The notes under the pieces: generated by a model
Databases searched by the model: none
The model's input: only the letters and a program-made list of their open reading frames with translations
What the model was told of the DNA's origin: nothing
Source of the DNA: Istiophorus platypterus
Lineage: Eukaryota; Chordata; Actinopteri; Istiophoriformes; Istiophoridae
Assembly (NCBI GenBank): GCA_016859345.1
Contig: CM029134.1
Coordinates: 14,234,060 to 14,298,059, forward strand
Length of the DNA: 64,000 bases
Direction of reading: 5' to 3'
Shown: positions 10,961 through 21,479 of the stretch, piece by piece
How the letters are laid out: the number at the start of each line of letters is the position of its first letter
Position numbering within the stretch: the stretch's first letter is position 1
Made by a program: the position numbers and the translations under genes

Positions 10961-11295
10961 TCAAGACTGAAATGCGTGAAGAGCCTTCTGATGAATTTGA
11001 AGTCTTTATTTCTTAATTATATGATCAAAGCACAAACATACAAAACACCAAGCTGTCAGTTATATTGTCGGAGAAAAACAAGGGCCTTAGCTCAGATTTA
11101 ACATGAGTGAATTACTGATAAAAAGATAAAAAAATTATAATTTGTTCATCATCACAAATAAGTACAAGCTTTGTACATACAAATGAGAATACCTCCAATA
11201 TAAATGGCTGGATGTCTGAGATCGACTTTATTTCTCCTCCTACAGAGAAATACCATATGCAATTGTCTTCCTTTCAACTTTGAACATTTGCCTTC

Positions 11296-11301
11296 TTTAT
11301 T
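11296..11301 (-). terminator. Candidate polyadenylation signal of zinc-finger gene 1
   Basis: TTTATT on the plus strand (AATAAA on the minus) lies about 230 bases past the stop at 11530. Further hexamers lie at 11227 and 11005. Copy B and this gene are therefore convergent, with 3' ends a few hundred bases apart. Confidence 0.4.
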
Positions 11302-11529
11302 TACTCAACATTACTCAACAACTCAACACTCATCATCCATACACGGATCTGCTTCTTTACTTTCAAGTCAATTTAACATCTCTTCCTATCAGAGTAAGAG
11401 AGGGAAATCCAATTCACTGAGAATAAAATTAGCATGTACCAGTCACATTCATCACCTATATTCTACCACATTCAATTAAAAACCAGCTCTGATTTTTTCC
11501 GGTTCTGTCAGAGATCTGAAGGAGAGACT

Positions 11530-14283
11530 CTAAAAACACTGGTGGTTTTTCAGTTGCTCCACATCACTAAAGCCTCTTCCACAGTTGGAGCACTGGAGTG
11601 TTGCCTTTTCACTGTTGTGTATGAGTTGGTGTCTCTTTAAATATTCCACACGACTGAAGCGTTTGCCACACGCTTCACACCCGTATGGACGTTCACCTGT
11701 GTGGATCCGCTGGTGCCGCTCCAAATTGCCGAGACGACTGAAGCTGCGTCCACACTGGGGGCACCGGTGTGGCCTCTCGCCTGTGTGCACCAGATGATGC
11801 CGTTCGAGCGAGCGTGAATGTGTGAAGCGCTTCCCGCAGATCTCGCAGCAGTGTGGCCGCTCGGCGGCGCAGGCACACTCATGGTTCTTAAGTGCCCAGG
11901 CGTGGCTGAATGTGTTTCCACAATGGGCACAAGGGAAAAGACTGTCCTCTGCACCGCTGCTCTGTAAATGGGCACCTCCTAGTGGACAGGGGTGCTCCTC
12001 CAGTTCAGCCTCTGAGGTGAAGCCTCCTCCACACTGTGGGCAGAAATGCAGCAGGTCCCCGCCACCCTCCTCTTCCCCTCCGCTCTCCCCGACACTCCCT
12101 GGAGCAGACAGGTGGGGCAGGTGCTCTGACTCTCCCTGTTCCACCACATCCTCTCCAGTCATAACTGTGTCCGAGTCACCCTCTCTCAACTTCTTTGACC
12201 AGCCTAACCTCAGATCCCCTCCCCCAACCACTCCAGCCCTCACACTGTCCTTTACCCTGACCTGCCCTATCTGGTCCTCTCTCTGCAGGGTGGGCGGCTG
12301 AGGCTCCAGCTCTCCGTCCTGCTCCATACCATCAAGACCTATGTACTTGGGAGCCAAGCTGATCTCACTGCCTCGCACCACCTCTGGGTCACGGCTGACA
12401 GGTTGGGAAGCTGTCATGGCAGCCTGCTCACGGCCTCTCTCGGCCCTCAGTGCAGACTCCAAACCCCTCAGCTCCTCCACCGTCATGCCACCCTCTGATG
12501 GCTCAGCTGAGTCCACTTCCCAGTCCTCCTCTCTCTCTCCTGGATGAAGGATTGGGGGACGATCTGACAGCTCTCCTGAGTAGAGACAGAGGGAGGTGGA
12601 GGACAGAAGTCAAGGAGAGAAAGAGCTGGTATGAGCAATCGTTTCCGACTTCTTTCATACTATAGGTCTCTGAACATTTCACTAACATCCCTCCCTCAAT
12701 CAGTGTGCCCTGGGCTCAATACCTTCGCTTTGGACTCTGGAGCCTGTGTGGAGGTTCTGGTTGGGTGACTCCATCTTCAAAGCCTCCTTGATTAGCCGGA
12801 GAGATGCAGGTTGATAGCCCTCTGTTTGAGAAAACTGCACAAAGAAACACAGAGAGTTATCGGAAAACCAATGGAAACCAGGCAGAACATGCTGTTTATT
12901 AAGTTTATCGGTGCTTTTCTTTTAAAATAGCTTGTTAACTTAAACGCAACACTACGTCACGATGCAATTCCTCTGTTAACAAAGCACCTGGTTTCAAAGG
13001 TATGTGACTGGTAACATTTCTTTAAAGATTTTTTAGTGGCCATCAAAACACCTCATAAGACTTCACAGGGGGACTAATAATGCATGCTTTGAATATTTAA
13101 ATACAGAAGAGAAGTGATAATCGGATCTGTGTCCTGCCATTTGTTCATGTGGTGGAGTAGAAAACAGCTTTTCACCTGTATCAGTAGTGTTTCTACCTAA
13201 AACCTCACAGCACTTGAGATGTGGAGAGCTTACTCAAAGAGCCCCTCTGGAAGCTAAATATCAAATCAATAGTCTTACCTTTATCCACTACATCTCTGCA
13301 GTGATTTGATGGCTAAAAAACACAAGTAAAACTCTCTCTGTCTCCCTGTATTAACACTCTCTTTTTTCTTGTCTATGTTGTTTCTCATTCTACATGAAGC
13401 TGCTGAGCAGTGTAGAGATGATGTGCCACTTTCTCCTCCTACTCCTCCTCCTCCTCCTCCTCTGAGAAAGCCCGTCTCCCTCACCTCCTCTTTGATGTTG
13501 GCCGTCTCCTCCCCCTCACCGCTGAGGCTGCCCTCCCCTTCCTCGTCCTCCACCATCCCTCCCTCATCCTCTTCATCCCCGGGGAACTGGATGAGGTACA
13601 TCTCCCTGGCCTCCTTCCCCCCTGTTCCTCCTGCTCCTGCTACCATCCCCACAGTTCCTCCACTTCCTCCTCCCCCACCACTGCCACCACCGCCACCACC
13701 GCCACCGCTGCCACCACCGACGCCACCTCCTCCTTCCTCCCACACACCTCCAGGCCAGCCTTTGCCATAGGCTGCTGCCGGGCTCTTCTTTGACTTGCCT
13801 CCTATGGAGAAGAGATGAAGATGAAGGGAGGGTGGGAGGGAGGTTGAGAGAGGAAGAAAAAGTGAGGAGGGGGAGCAGGAGAGAGGGAGGGCATAGGGAG
13901 ACAGGAGGGAGAGAGAATGAAATATGAGGGGAGAGAGATAAGTGGGAGGAGATGATTGGAAGGCCAGGAGGGAGAGATGAAGGAGAGAGGAAGGTGGAAA
14001 AGTGGGAGATGGTGAGAAGGAGGGGGTTTGAGAGGCAGAGGAGGATAGGAGTAGAGTGGAAATTGGGGGGAAGGGAGCAGGGGGAGGAGAAGTGAGCGTG
14101 ATGAATGAGTGAGGAGAGAGAGGACATAGAAGGACAGACCAGAAACAGGAAAGGAGAGAGAAACACGTGACAGGGAGGAGAGGAGTGAGAGACATGGAAG
14201 AGAGGAAGAAGTGGAGTTGGCAGGGGCCAGAGGAGGAGGAGGAGGAGTAGAGCAAAGAAGGGGTAGGATGAAGAGGTGTAAAA

Positions 14284-14319
<36 letters not shown>

Positions 14320-15328
14320 AAGAGAGAAGTGGAAGTGGAGAGGGAGTGTGTAATTATGGTGGTGGTGGAGAGGAGTGGAGGAGGAGTGGAGTTCAGGAGG
14401 TGGGGGAGGGAGGGAGGGAGGGAGGGAGGGAAGTGGAGAGTGTGTGTGCAACGTGATGAAGGAGAGAACAGAGCAGGAGGAGGTGGGGGCGGGGAGAGAG
14501 GAAAGGAGGAGAGGGCGTGAAGGAGAGAGGAGTGGGAAGGGGAGGAGGAGGGAGTTGAAGAGAGACAGAGGAGTGAAGGAGGTGGGGGAAGGGAGAGGAG
14601 CAAGGCAGGAAGGGAGGGAGGGAGAGAGTGTGCAAAAGCACAGAGGAGTGGGAGGGACAGAATGCAGAGAGAGAGGAGAGGGGGAGGTGAAGGACAGAGG
14701 GAGAGATCATGAAGAGGAGGCGGAGGAGGAAGGGAGGAGGGAGGAAGAGAGGAAGGAGGGAGGGAGAGATCAGCTCTTGCCAGATGGTTTCCAACAAAAC
14801 AAGTGCGTCTTCACATAAGCCCTGACTGCATAGCAAGAACCCTGTTTCTCTCTTTTAAAAAAAACACAACCATACTGAAACATTTCAGATGTTTTTAGCG
14901 AGGTGTCATTTAAGTACAATGGTAGCTTTATACATGCCGCAATCTAAAGGTTATGCAAATCCCCTTGTTGGGGAGGAAAATCCATCCTCAAGCCATTAGA
15001 AATACTTACGGGCCACCTCAACTTTTCGTTTTTGGCGCCCTCCGGCTCCGTCCTCCGCCGCCGCCGCCGCCGCCGCCGCCGCCAGCCCGGCGTTGCGGCG
15101 GTTGGCAGCCCAGCCCATCCCGTACTTGCGCTCGGTTCTCAGCTTGTTCTCCGTGAGCCTCAGCCGCAGCTTGAGAGCCTCGTTCTCCTTCCTGTTGAGG
15201 GACAGCTCCACCAGGTAGTCGTTGACCGTCTCCTGGAAGAGTTTGGTGATCTCGCAGACCGAGGCTCGGATCAGACTGTCCATGACGGCCGTCAGATGCG
15301 TCTCAAACGTGGTCACCGACTCCTCCAT
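11530..15328 (-). CDS. C2H2 zinc-finger protein 1 with N-terminal helical domain
   Basis: Four exons on the minus strand: 15328-15010, 13801-13485, 12834-12723 and 12575-11530. Phases 1, 0, 1 agree at every junction, giving 597 residues. Residues 1-68 form a leucine-rich amphipathic helix (FETHLTAVMDSL, VCEITKLF, ENEALKLRLRL) shared with the two zinc-finger genes downstream. It is followed by a nine-alanine run (about residues 82-90) and, in exon 2, a Gly/Ser-rich tract and an acidic stretch ending in IKEE. Exon 4 carries the fingers: three canonical C2H2 fingers with TGERP linkers at about 491-570, and three atypical C-x2-C-x12-H-x-C fingers at about 427-446, 462-486 and 576-597. A nuclear DNA-binding regulator is inferred; targets are unknown. 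I do not recognise a specific orthologue. Confidence 0.8.
13805..14771. repeat. ~970-bp polypurine (GA-rich) tract in intron 1 of zinc-finger gene 1
   Basis: The plus strand is almost entirely A and G, with GGAGG and GAGAGA blocks, a pure (AG)n run near 14285-14315 and a GGGA run near 14403-14430. Being free of stops in some frames, it yields long proline/serine or glycine/glutamate open frames on both strands. Codon phase shows the real exon starts at 13801, outside it. Confidence 0.9.
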
Positions 15329-16497
15329 CGTCGTGGCCCGAGGGTTTCGGGATGGGAGCGGACCTGATGGCGGTTCAGTGACAGGCTATGTTATTGTCTT
15401 GATTACGCTCAGCCCAGTTTTGTTTTTTTTTTTTTTTCGGGAGGGTTTTTTTCCCCCCCCCCCACTTGGATCGCAAAAGTTTCGCCTTGTCTAATCGATT
15501 GGATAGCTAGAGCCACTATGTACAATCCAGACCCATATCATCAATGTCAGTTACGAAAATTAACTTTATTCGCGGATACTGTGTAGTTGTATCTCGACGG
15601 TGAAGTGTGACAGGGCTCGGTCAATCACGCTGTAACATAATGGTTATTCCTTTTCTATTGATGTTTACTTAAGAGACCGTATATCACCGGTTCATCTAAC
15701 AGTACAGCGGCGGTGCTGTAGTTTTAACACATACAAAACGCGCAGCCTGCGCCGGGTTAGCTTGTCGGTAAACTTATATCGCCGATCCACGTCCAATAAA
15801 CGTTAAAGTAGAAGAGGAGCAGCAAACCCCAGCACGGTTTTAAAGTGAATGCGCTAGCAGCCTGGCTAATTTAGCTTCGTATAATACGCACGCTTTGCCA
15901 GATGAAATCCGAAGGACGGGGATCGGGCGAGAAAACGGCGGCGGACGGTGCGATTTCACGGTTCGCGGACGAGCCCGGTCGTTGCTGGCGAGCACCGAGA
16001 CACGGCGACAAAGGAAAGCGCCATCCAACTTCTGCCCTCTCTCCCCCTGCCACTGTTTTCCTCCTCGCCTCCTTCAACGCTGCTTAATGATGCCTGACAA
16101 CAGAGCGCATGCCCGGTACCGTAATTACCCTACACCCAAAAAGCAGCCGCACCCTGGAAAAAAAAAAAAAATAAATAAATAAAAAAAAATGCGCGCCCAG
16201 ATTCCACCGATCTCGTTATGATTGGTGTTTTCCGAAAACAGGGAAAACGGGATTAATAATCCAAAATGCCGAACTTCCGCACGATAGGCTCCGTGGTCCC
16301 GCGTGTGTGTGTGTGCGTCCCCGACGGCGTCCTCCGGGAAGGACGGGGGCGCTGTCGGCGGTGTCGGCGTCGCGCTCACGCAGGGGCTCCGAGGGAGGAA
16401 GAGGAGTCTCCTGGTCCGCGGATCGGCCAGTGCGAGCAGGATCGCGGGACTCTGCGTTGTGCGTAGAAGAGGACGTCGAGAGAGAGAGAGAGCAATC
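15329..16497. promoter_or_regulatory. mif: Shared upstream region between zinc-finger gene 1 (-) and mif (+)
   Basis: The two genes are divergent, with start codons 1.17 kb apart. The region is CpG-richer than its surroundings, with GC-rich blocks around 15900-16080 and 16270-16490 and an ATTGG (inverted CCAAT) near 16220. Poly-T and poly-C runs lie at 15422-15463. No TATA box was seen near either gene. A shared CpG-type promoter region is plausible but not shown. Confidence 0.45.
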
Positions 16498-17421
16498 ATG
16501 CCGATGTTCGTGGTGAACACCAACGTGGCCAAAAGCGATGTGCCGCCGGCCCTGCTGTCCGAGGCCACGGAGGAGCTGGCCAAAGCTATGGGCAAACCTG
16601 CACAGGTAGGCCCGGGTGGGTGGGGTGGGTGGGTTGCGCCCCAGTCCCGCAGAATCCGTCTGCAAATGGCACGGTTCACACCTGGCGTTAACATGCGCCT
16701 CGGCCGTCGTTTGCACTTTATATTTAGGCGCCGTCTGCCTGTGATCCGATCAGCCGAAACGCATGATGGAGACGGGCCGTTCTGTCCATCACGGGAAGTC
16801 GTCATGCAGATTTAACTGTGGATTTAACTCTGCCGAGTGCGACATGACCGGCAGAAAAAATAAAAAAGTAGACATTACTGCCCCTCCACTGAATGTATAC
16901 AAATGAACATGCCTTTATAGATCCGAGGCCTCGAAAAATGGCTGCGATCCTTTAAAAGTGACATCACGCTTGATCCATTCAGTGTGGGCTGACATCCGTT
17001 TTGTTTATCTGTCTTTTGTATAACAGTACATAGCTGTGCACATCAACCCTGACCAAATGATGATGTTCGGAGGAAAGGGAGACCCCTGCGCACTCTGCTC
17101 ACTCCACAGTATTGGCAAGATCAGCGGGGCGCACAACAAGCAGTACTCTAAACTACTATGTGGACTCCTCAACAAACACCTGGGCATTTCTCCTGACAGG
17201 TAGCAAATGCAGTAATCGGCCAGTGAATTAACTGGTCACAGTTTGATAAGTAAAGGCAGCACGGTGACAGACGCACAAACTCAGACATCTTCCACACCCT
17301 GCTAACTGTTAACCTCCAATTTCACAAACCTATTTCTCTTTGTGTCTCTTTCAGGATTTATGTTAACTTTGTAGACATGGACGCAGCCAACGTGGCATGG
17401 AACAATGGTACATTTGCCTGA
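16498..17421 (+). CDS. mif: Macrophage migration inhibitory factor
   Basis: Three exons, 16498-16605, 17027-17199 and 17355-17421, in phases 0 and 2 give 115 residues, the usual MIF length with the conserved three-exon plan. The protein starts MPMFVVNTNV, so Pro2 becomes the N-terminal catalytic proline of the tautomerase after Met removal. Lys33 (KPAQ context) and the CALC redox-type motif (Cys57/Cys60) are present, followed by SLHSIGKISGAHNKQYSK. The C-terminus is NVAWNNGTFA. MIF is a homotrimeric cytosolic protein released without a signal peptide; it acts as a cytokine through CD74 and has keto-enol tautomerase activity (family knowledge). It lies divergently 1.2 kb from zinc-finger gene 1 and on the same strand as zinc-finger genes 2 and 3. 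Confidence 0.97.
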
Positions 17422-17433
17422 GATGGAGGTCGT

Positions 17434-17434
17434 C

Positions 17435-17466
<32 letters not shown>
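17434..17466. repeat. (CAA)n microsatellite in the mif 3' UTR
   Basis: About eleven CAA units begin 13 bases after the mif stop codon. The run lies in the 3' UTR and upstream of the poly(A) signal, so length variation would alter the transcript but not the protein. Confidence 0.9.
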
Positions 17467-17627
17467 AAAATCCAGTATTTTGCTACATATATGAGCATAG
17501 TTAAGAGAGACAGAATGAAAATGCAGATACCTGATCATAATCCACTGGCCAATATACCGTACGACTGTCTTAAAAGCACTTAGTAGGACACTTTAGCATT
17601 GCACTAATCCTCTCCTCTTTTAAATGC

Positions 17628-17633
17628 AATAAA
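17628..17633 (+). terminator. mif: Polyadenylation signal of mif
   Basis: AATAAA lies 207 bases after the mif stop codon (TGCAATAAAGAAAACC). It is the first hexamer downstream and gives a short compact transcript typical of this gene. Confidence 0.65.
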
Positions 17634-17639
17634 GAAAAC

Positions 17640-19900
17640 CCTGTAGACCATAACATAATTCCTCTTTTCTTTGACTCTAAAGCCTCACAAAGACACACCA
17701 CATCTTATGATCTCAATTTTTTGCTATTAGATCCAACCCTGGAAAACAGACTTTGAAGGGCAAAATATCTTTTACATTGTAAGCGCAGGTGTAATCAATA
17801 ACATTAACAATGGCTCTCTTCTCTTCAAGTGCTAAAAAAAAATTGAACCATTATTAATTGCATAATTTCCAACTCTGCTTTCCATAATGTCACATATCAA
17901 TATGTCCTCCACGAAAAAGGCCCAGCTGTCATGACTTGCCACCTCTTGGGGCATCTGAACCTTGTGAACAACTTTTTAAAATAAGCTAAAGATGTAATGT
18001 GAAGAAATATCAGGCAGAAAAGCCTATGTTTGGTCTCAGAATTCAAAACTGATTTGTGTGGATAGTTAAGAAAAAAAGGTAACCACTATACACTGACAGC
18101 AGCAATGTATTTAGTGAGCAGCCCAGTAAATGGTGCATTTAACCAATCCGCTGAAGGGAGTGAAAAGAAACCTGTTAATTATTTACTGTAGGGCCTTCTC
18201 GAAAGTATCTTTCTGTCCCAGCTGAATACCTATTGACCTTACCTGGTATTCATTGACATAGTGGGATACTCTGGGAGGGTATTAGTGTTATTTGTTTTTT
18301 GTTTTTATTTTATTAGTCAACCGCACGTATACGGTAAATAACATGTTACCAAGTATACTTATGATAAGAGAGACATTTTATCCTTATTTCTTCTTGTGTT
18401 ATGAATTTCATTTAGTAGTATTAAACAGGTTGCTTTGATAGCTGGTGTATGTATTAAGAGTATTAATAGCAGGTTATTAGCAGTCACTGTATGGACTAAA
18501 TATGACAATCATATGACAAAGTGCTCTTATGTCGGTAAAGAATGAAATAAGATGTTATACTGGACCTTCTCAGAGTAAATTAAAAATGAATACTCTACCT
18601 GTGGATATCTACTTTTCCACTGAAGGTGGAGCAAATGCAGTGTTTATCACTTATGAGTTTATTCGATTCTATGATATACAAAAGTATTGCTAATAGATAC
18701 TGGTAGATTCACACAGAGCTGTTTTAGTATTCAACATCTGGCCATAGAGGGAATACTGAAAGTTATATCAATTTATCTTAAAAGGCATGATGTTAGACAC
18801 CAGTGTCCTGTCTACCCTGGCTGTCTTCACAAGCACAGATTGTCGTGGCCCTTTTCCCTTACTGGGTAAGGTTTGTGTCAGGGCCATGGTTTTTATTTTC
18901 TGCTCAAGCCTCCAGTGTCTACACATCACTGACCCCAACTTTTAACAACATTTTTGTTGTAGGATGAGAAAACTACCAAAGTGTGTAGGACTTTGTAGTA
19001 ATGACATTCATGAAATCCGTTTTCATGAAATAAATTCACAGAAAGACCATGACATTTCAATCTAATTGCCTCAATCAAAGAATACAGGTTGAATCCCTGA
19101 CTTCTCATTAGTTAATCAAACTTCATTTTTAATGTATTATGTAAAAAAAAGTTAAATTGTAGCTTATGATCAACAACCTACACATCAGTTATGCAAAACA
19201 AATTGTAATCCTGTAATACAATGTCCACCTTGACACATTTAGTCTTCCACTTGTCTCACGTCTTGACATAAAATCAAGCCTTGTGTCCATTCATTGAAAC
19301 CATAAAAGAGTAATAACATTTGTTTTAGAGAGAAAATAAATATATATAATCATGTTTTCATCATTTTCATAATTTCCTTATGCTATTTTTTGCCAAAGTC
19401 AGATGGCACAAATTAAAAATGCCAAAATGTGAGAAATGTTACATTAACAGTCAAGGAGAAGAGCTCGGGAAGTTAAACTGCCTCAGCACCGGTTGATGAA
19501 TAAATAAAGAACTGATCATATTTCTTCTTTAATTTTTTAAGTCTTGTCCTGAGATTTTCACAGCTTCCTTAACATCCTATATCTAGACTCAATTTTACTT
19601 TTGTACTCGAGGTTGGCATTTTGTGGTCTTACATTATTCGATAACCTATATTTAGATAGTCCATATTATTAGTTGTAATGCCAACAAGCGGTATTAATAA
19701 ATTTCAACATGTCGAATTCATGTTTTTCATTGGTTACTGCGGTGACAAAAAAAAAAGGGTAATAAACAAATACGCATCGCCTAGGCGAAGAAAACATCTC
19801 CCTAATCCATCATTTATTTATTTTTACCTATATTTTAACTTTTATGTATTTATCAAAATTGACCGAGAAGATAAATACAAATTGTAGCTTCTGGTTCAGT
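17640..19900. other. AT-rich intergenic region between mif and zinc-finger gene 2
   Basis: No supported gene. About 17785-17990 belongs to an interspersed repeat that recurs at about 60660-60900. The two share the ACATTAACAATGGCTCT core and a later piece around the CACATATCAATATGTCCTCC stretch, with an internal deletion in the first copy. The rest is AT-rich unique-looking sequence with only short open frames. Confidence 0.5.
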
Positions 19901-19934
19901 ATCAATTATTAAAGGAGGTCGGCGGAAGATTCGA

Positions 19935-19980
19935 TGACGTCAGCCCCCCCCCCCCCGGGCAGCTTGAATAAAAATGGCGG
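19935..19980 (+). promoter_or_regulatory. Candidate promoter of zinc-finger gene 2 (CRE and YY1-type motifs)
   Basis: A full palindromic CRE, TGACGTCA, lies at 19935-19942. It is followed by a C/G run and AAAATGGCGG at 19971-19980, a classical YY1 initiator-type element near the start of many housekeeping transcripts. CpG-rich sequence continues to about 20600 and probably contains a non-coding first exon. The coding exon has an acceptor-like site (polypyrimidine then AAG) at 21404, so an intron of roughly 1.2 kb in the 5' UTR is likely. Confidence 0.5.
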
Positions 19981-21479
19981 ACAGTGGTTCTGCTGTGTGT
20001 CCGCGACACGTTGGCTAACGAACGAGAAAAAACAAAAACAACACACACAGCTGGTTTAACGATAAGCTGCCAGATGTTGGCGGGTCGGTTCGCTCTCCGT
20101 GTACGAAGTTTCTGGTTTCCGGACAACCGCCGTAGACAGAGTATAGCAGATCAGACGGTCAGTAACGTTATCGGTTTACCGGCCGTGCGCGACGTCGACG
20201 CGACGTTTAGCTTTGTAACTTTTGCGGGTTTTTTTCGTATTTTTTTGCGGTTTCCCGTTAAAATAACCGCATGTGTGCGTGGCGGCGGCGGCTGCGTTTT
20301 CCTTCTGCTCGTTCTTCCGCCCGGAGCGAAATCTGTTTACTCGGCCGTGAGCTGCCAGCGTTGGTTCGCTATTGTGTTGTTCGGGATGAAGAAAAGCACG
20401 ATGGTCGATCATTTGGGTTTTGTTCTTAACCATGGATCCGGGTCAGCCCCGGTTTTGCTGATAATATACGCATTTGCGGTCATATTTGCTTTCTCAAGAC
20501 GTTTCGCCAAGTCCAGTTGCCTACGCGTAGCTCTTGGCAACACCGTGACCTGGATGACTGCGAATCTTTCTCTCGATTCTGTTAAAATGTCATCACGTTT
20601 CAACATCATATCTAAACGTTGACACCTGATAGTTTCCCCTAATGATATTGCCCCATGCCCAAACCGTCTTAGTGCAAATTACGTGTTGTGACTAACGAAT
20701 AGTCAACTTTGTGTGTCTGCTGGTTTTTTCCTTTTAGTTACAACATTAAATGGTCCACAGTCGTAGGCTTGGAGACAGAGGCCATCTGGTGATGGGATCA
20801 CACCAGCGGCGACACATGAGTACTTGGTACTCGTGATGGTGTAGTAATGACTATTGACTACTCGTGGGCCAGAAAGTCGACGTATTTTACAGACATAATG
20901 GCCTGTTTGATCCCATCACAGGATGACATCTAGACACATCAGTACCCAGAACTCATGGGTGGGACCACACCAGTCTTTGAACTCTGCCTTCATTTTGATC
21001 CCAACGACACACCTCTAAGGTTTCTTGACTATATCTTGTACAGTTTTGACACTTATTACAGTGGAAAAAGAAATATGTCCACAGACAGACATATAAACAC
21101 TTGCCAAAGTAGTGAAAACTGCCTCTGTAGTTCAGCCACAGTATGTGTCTCCATAACAACGTTTTGCCATGAGGACACACACAAACAGACGCACAAGGTG
21201 AAAACAATACAGGCACCGCTGTCATGGCTGGTAACAACAAAAGCTCTACCCCAATGCATATTTATAGGCAAGGAGGCAGTTATGTGGCTTAATGGGAAGA
21301 GAGCATCCCCTTAGCAAATACATGCTCTGCTAATGTGACACTGTTTGCAGAATAAGGTGCTGTCGATAGCTTACCCTAACCTTATCTCTTATCTCACTCT
21401 TAAGGGGTAAGTAAGAAGTGAAGGGACCAGTACAGCATCACACAAGACATCTGTAAGCTGCCGCCAGCCATCTTCAACA

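Noticed and set aside
13281..14603. 440-codon open frame on the minus strand, rich in Ser/Pro then Gly
   Set aside because: Most of it is the polypurine tract read in a stop-poor frame. Codon phase and splice sites show only 13801-13485 is coding, as exon 2 of zinc-finger gene 1.
20955..21314. 119-codon + strand frame before zinc-finger gene 2
   Set aside because: No recognisable domain. It falls in the probable 5' UTR intron, and its composition resembles non-coding sequence.
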